From Bacilli bacterium (lineage in GTDB: Bacteria; Bacillota_I; Bacilli_A; RF39; UBA660), in the NCBI GenBank assembly GCA_024683115.1, contig JAIKYM010000153.1:1-6032 (forward strand): a stretch of 6,032 bases of DNA, written 5' to 3'. Position 1 is the stretch's first letter; each line of letters begins with the position of its first letter. The notes beneath the pieces were generated by a model. It saw nothing but the letters and a program-made list of their open reading frames with translations, searched no databases and was not told where the DNA came from. Made by a program: the position numbers and the translations under genes. Of the stretch, positions 5,639 through 6,032 are shown piece by piece.

Positions 5639-6032
5639 ATGATCAAGTATTTTAAGGAATTAGAAAATCAAAATGATAATTATATAAATCTTATTGAATG
5701 GGATCATACTCCAAATGATTACCCAATCAATAAAGAAATTTCACCTGCTTATTGGAGAAAGATTTCTTTTTTAATGAATAGAATAAAAGAGTATGATTTA
5801 TTGTATGATAATAATTCAAAGACAGTATATTACAGTCTTGATGAACAAGATGAAGATACACAAATAAGTTTAGAATTTGAATATAGTTTGTATATGAATT
5901 ATTATTTTAACTTCCATCCGAATGGTAAAATGATGTACGGTATTACTCATGCCGGAATAAATAAGATTGATGAATTAAAAAATAGATTTAAATCTAATTA
6001 TAAAGGTAATTCATTTAAAGATGATTTCTTTA
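5639..6032 (+). CDS. Unrecognised protein, 3' partial (131 aa visible)
   Basis: The frame opens at ATG 5639 behind GGTGAT and stays open to the right edge, so the C-terminus is missing. The visible part is acidic and rich in Tyr, Asn and Asp. It begins 'MIKYFKELENQNDNYINLIE' and has no signal peptide or long hydrophobic stretch, so it is probably cytoplasmic. Notable segments are 'SPAYWRKISFLMNRIKEYDL' (35-54), an acidic patch 'DEQDEDT' (68-74), an aromatic strand 'YSLYMNYYFNF' (82-92) and 'HPNGKMMYGITHAG' (93-106). I do not recognise a family. Its promoter and the terminator upstream suggest a transcript separate from the DUF488-like gene. Confidence 0.75.
   Translation, partial: MIKYFKELENQNDNYINLIEWDHTPNDYPINKEISPAYWRKISFLMNRIKEYDLLYDNNSKTVYYSLDEQDEDTQISLEFEYSLYMNYYFNFHPNGKMMYGITHAGINKIDELKNRFKSNYKGNSFKDDFF

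Overview
The window is strongly AT-rich and all of its genes lie on the + strand. Features pointing to a low-GC Gram-positive bacterium include AGA as the main arginine codon, A/T-ending codons, GAGGTG/GGTGAT ribosome binding sites and short intrinsic terminators. The domain mix (InlB-type repeats, an embedded 'VRPVIEVP' domain, TasA/camelysin-like sequence, a PKTGD motif) resembles uncultivated gut Bacilli/Mycoplasmatota-type lineages. That placement is inference from protein style, not from a marker gene. Tryptophan is TGG and no in-frame TGA is used, so the standard code applies.

Positions 2-5023 form one continuous reading frame, open through the left edge, for a giant modular surface protein (1,673 residues visible). 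In order it shows: the end of a beta-sandwich-like domain; a Pro-rich stretch with a sortase-like PKTGD motif; two hydrophobic helices separated by a short basic loop; two InlB B-repeats; a MucBP-like module; a divergent InlB repeat; two more InlB repeats; a DUF6273-like domain; an InlB repeat; a Big_2 Ig-like domain; an InlB repeat; a beta-helix-like region; a last InlB repeat; a Cys-rich linker with an Fn3-like module; and a C-terminal tyrosine-phosphatase domain with an intact CX5R loop. The first methionine (353) lies inside the hydrophobic hairpin and has no ribosome binding site, so it is probably not the start of the gene.

Positions 5022-5050 are a clear intrinsic terminator, followed at once by an extended -10 promoter and a small gene (5078-5587) for a DUF488-like protein. 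That gene ends in a second terminator-like hairpin that overlaps its stop codon. Another extended -10 promoter follows, then the start of an unrecognised gene (5639 to the right edge).

The three genes look like separate transcription units and nothing shows that they work together. The main point of interest is the large protein: a sorting-signal-like segment and a signal-peptide-like segment sit back to back inside one frame, and a phosphatase is apparently displayed outside the cell at the end of a long adhesin-like stalk.
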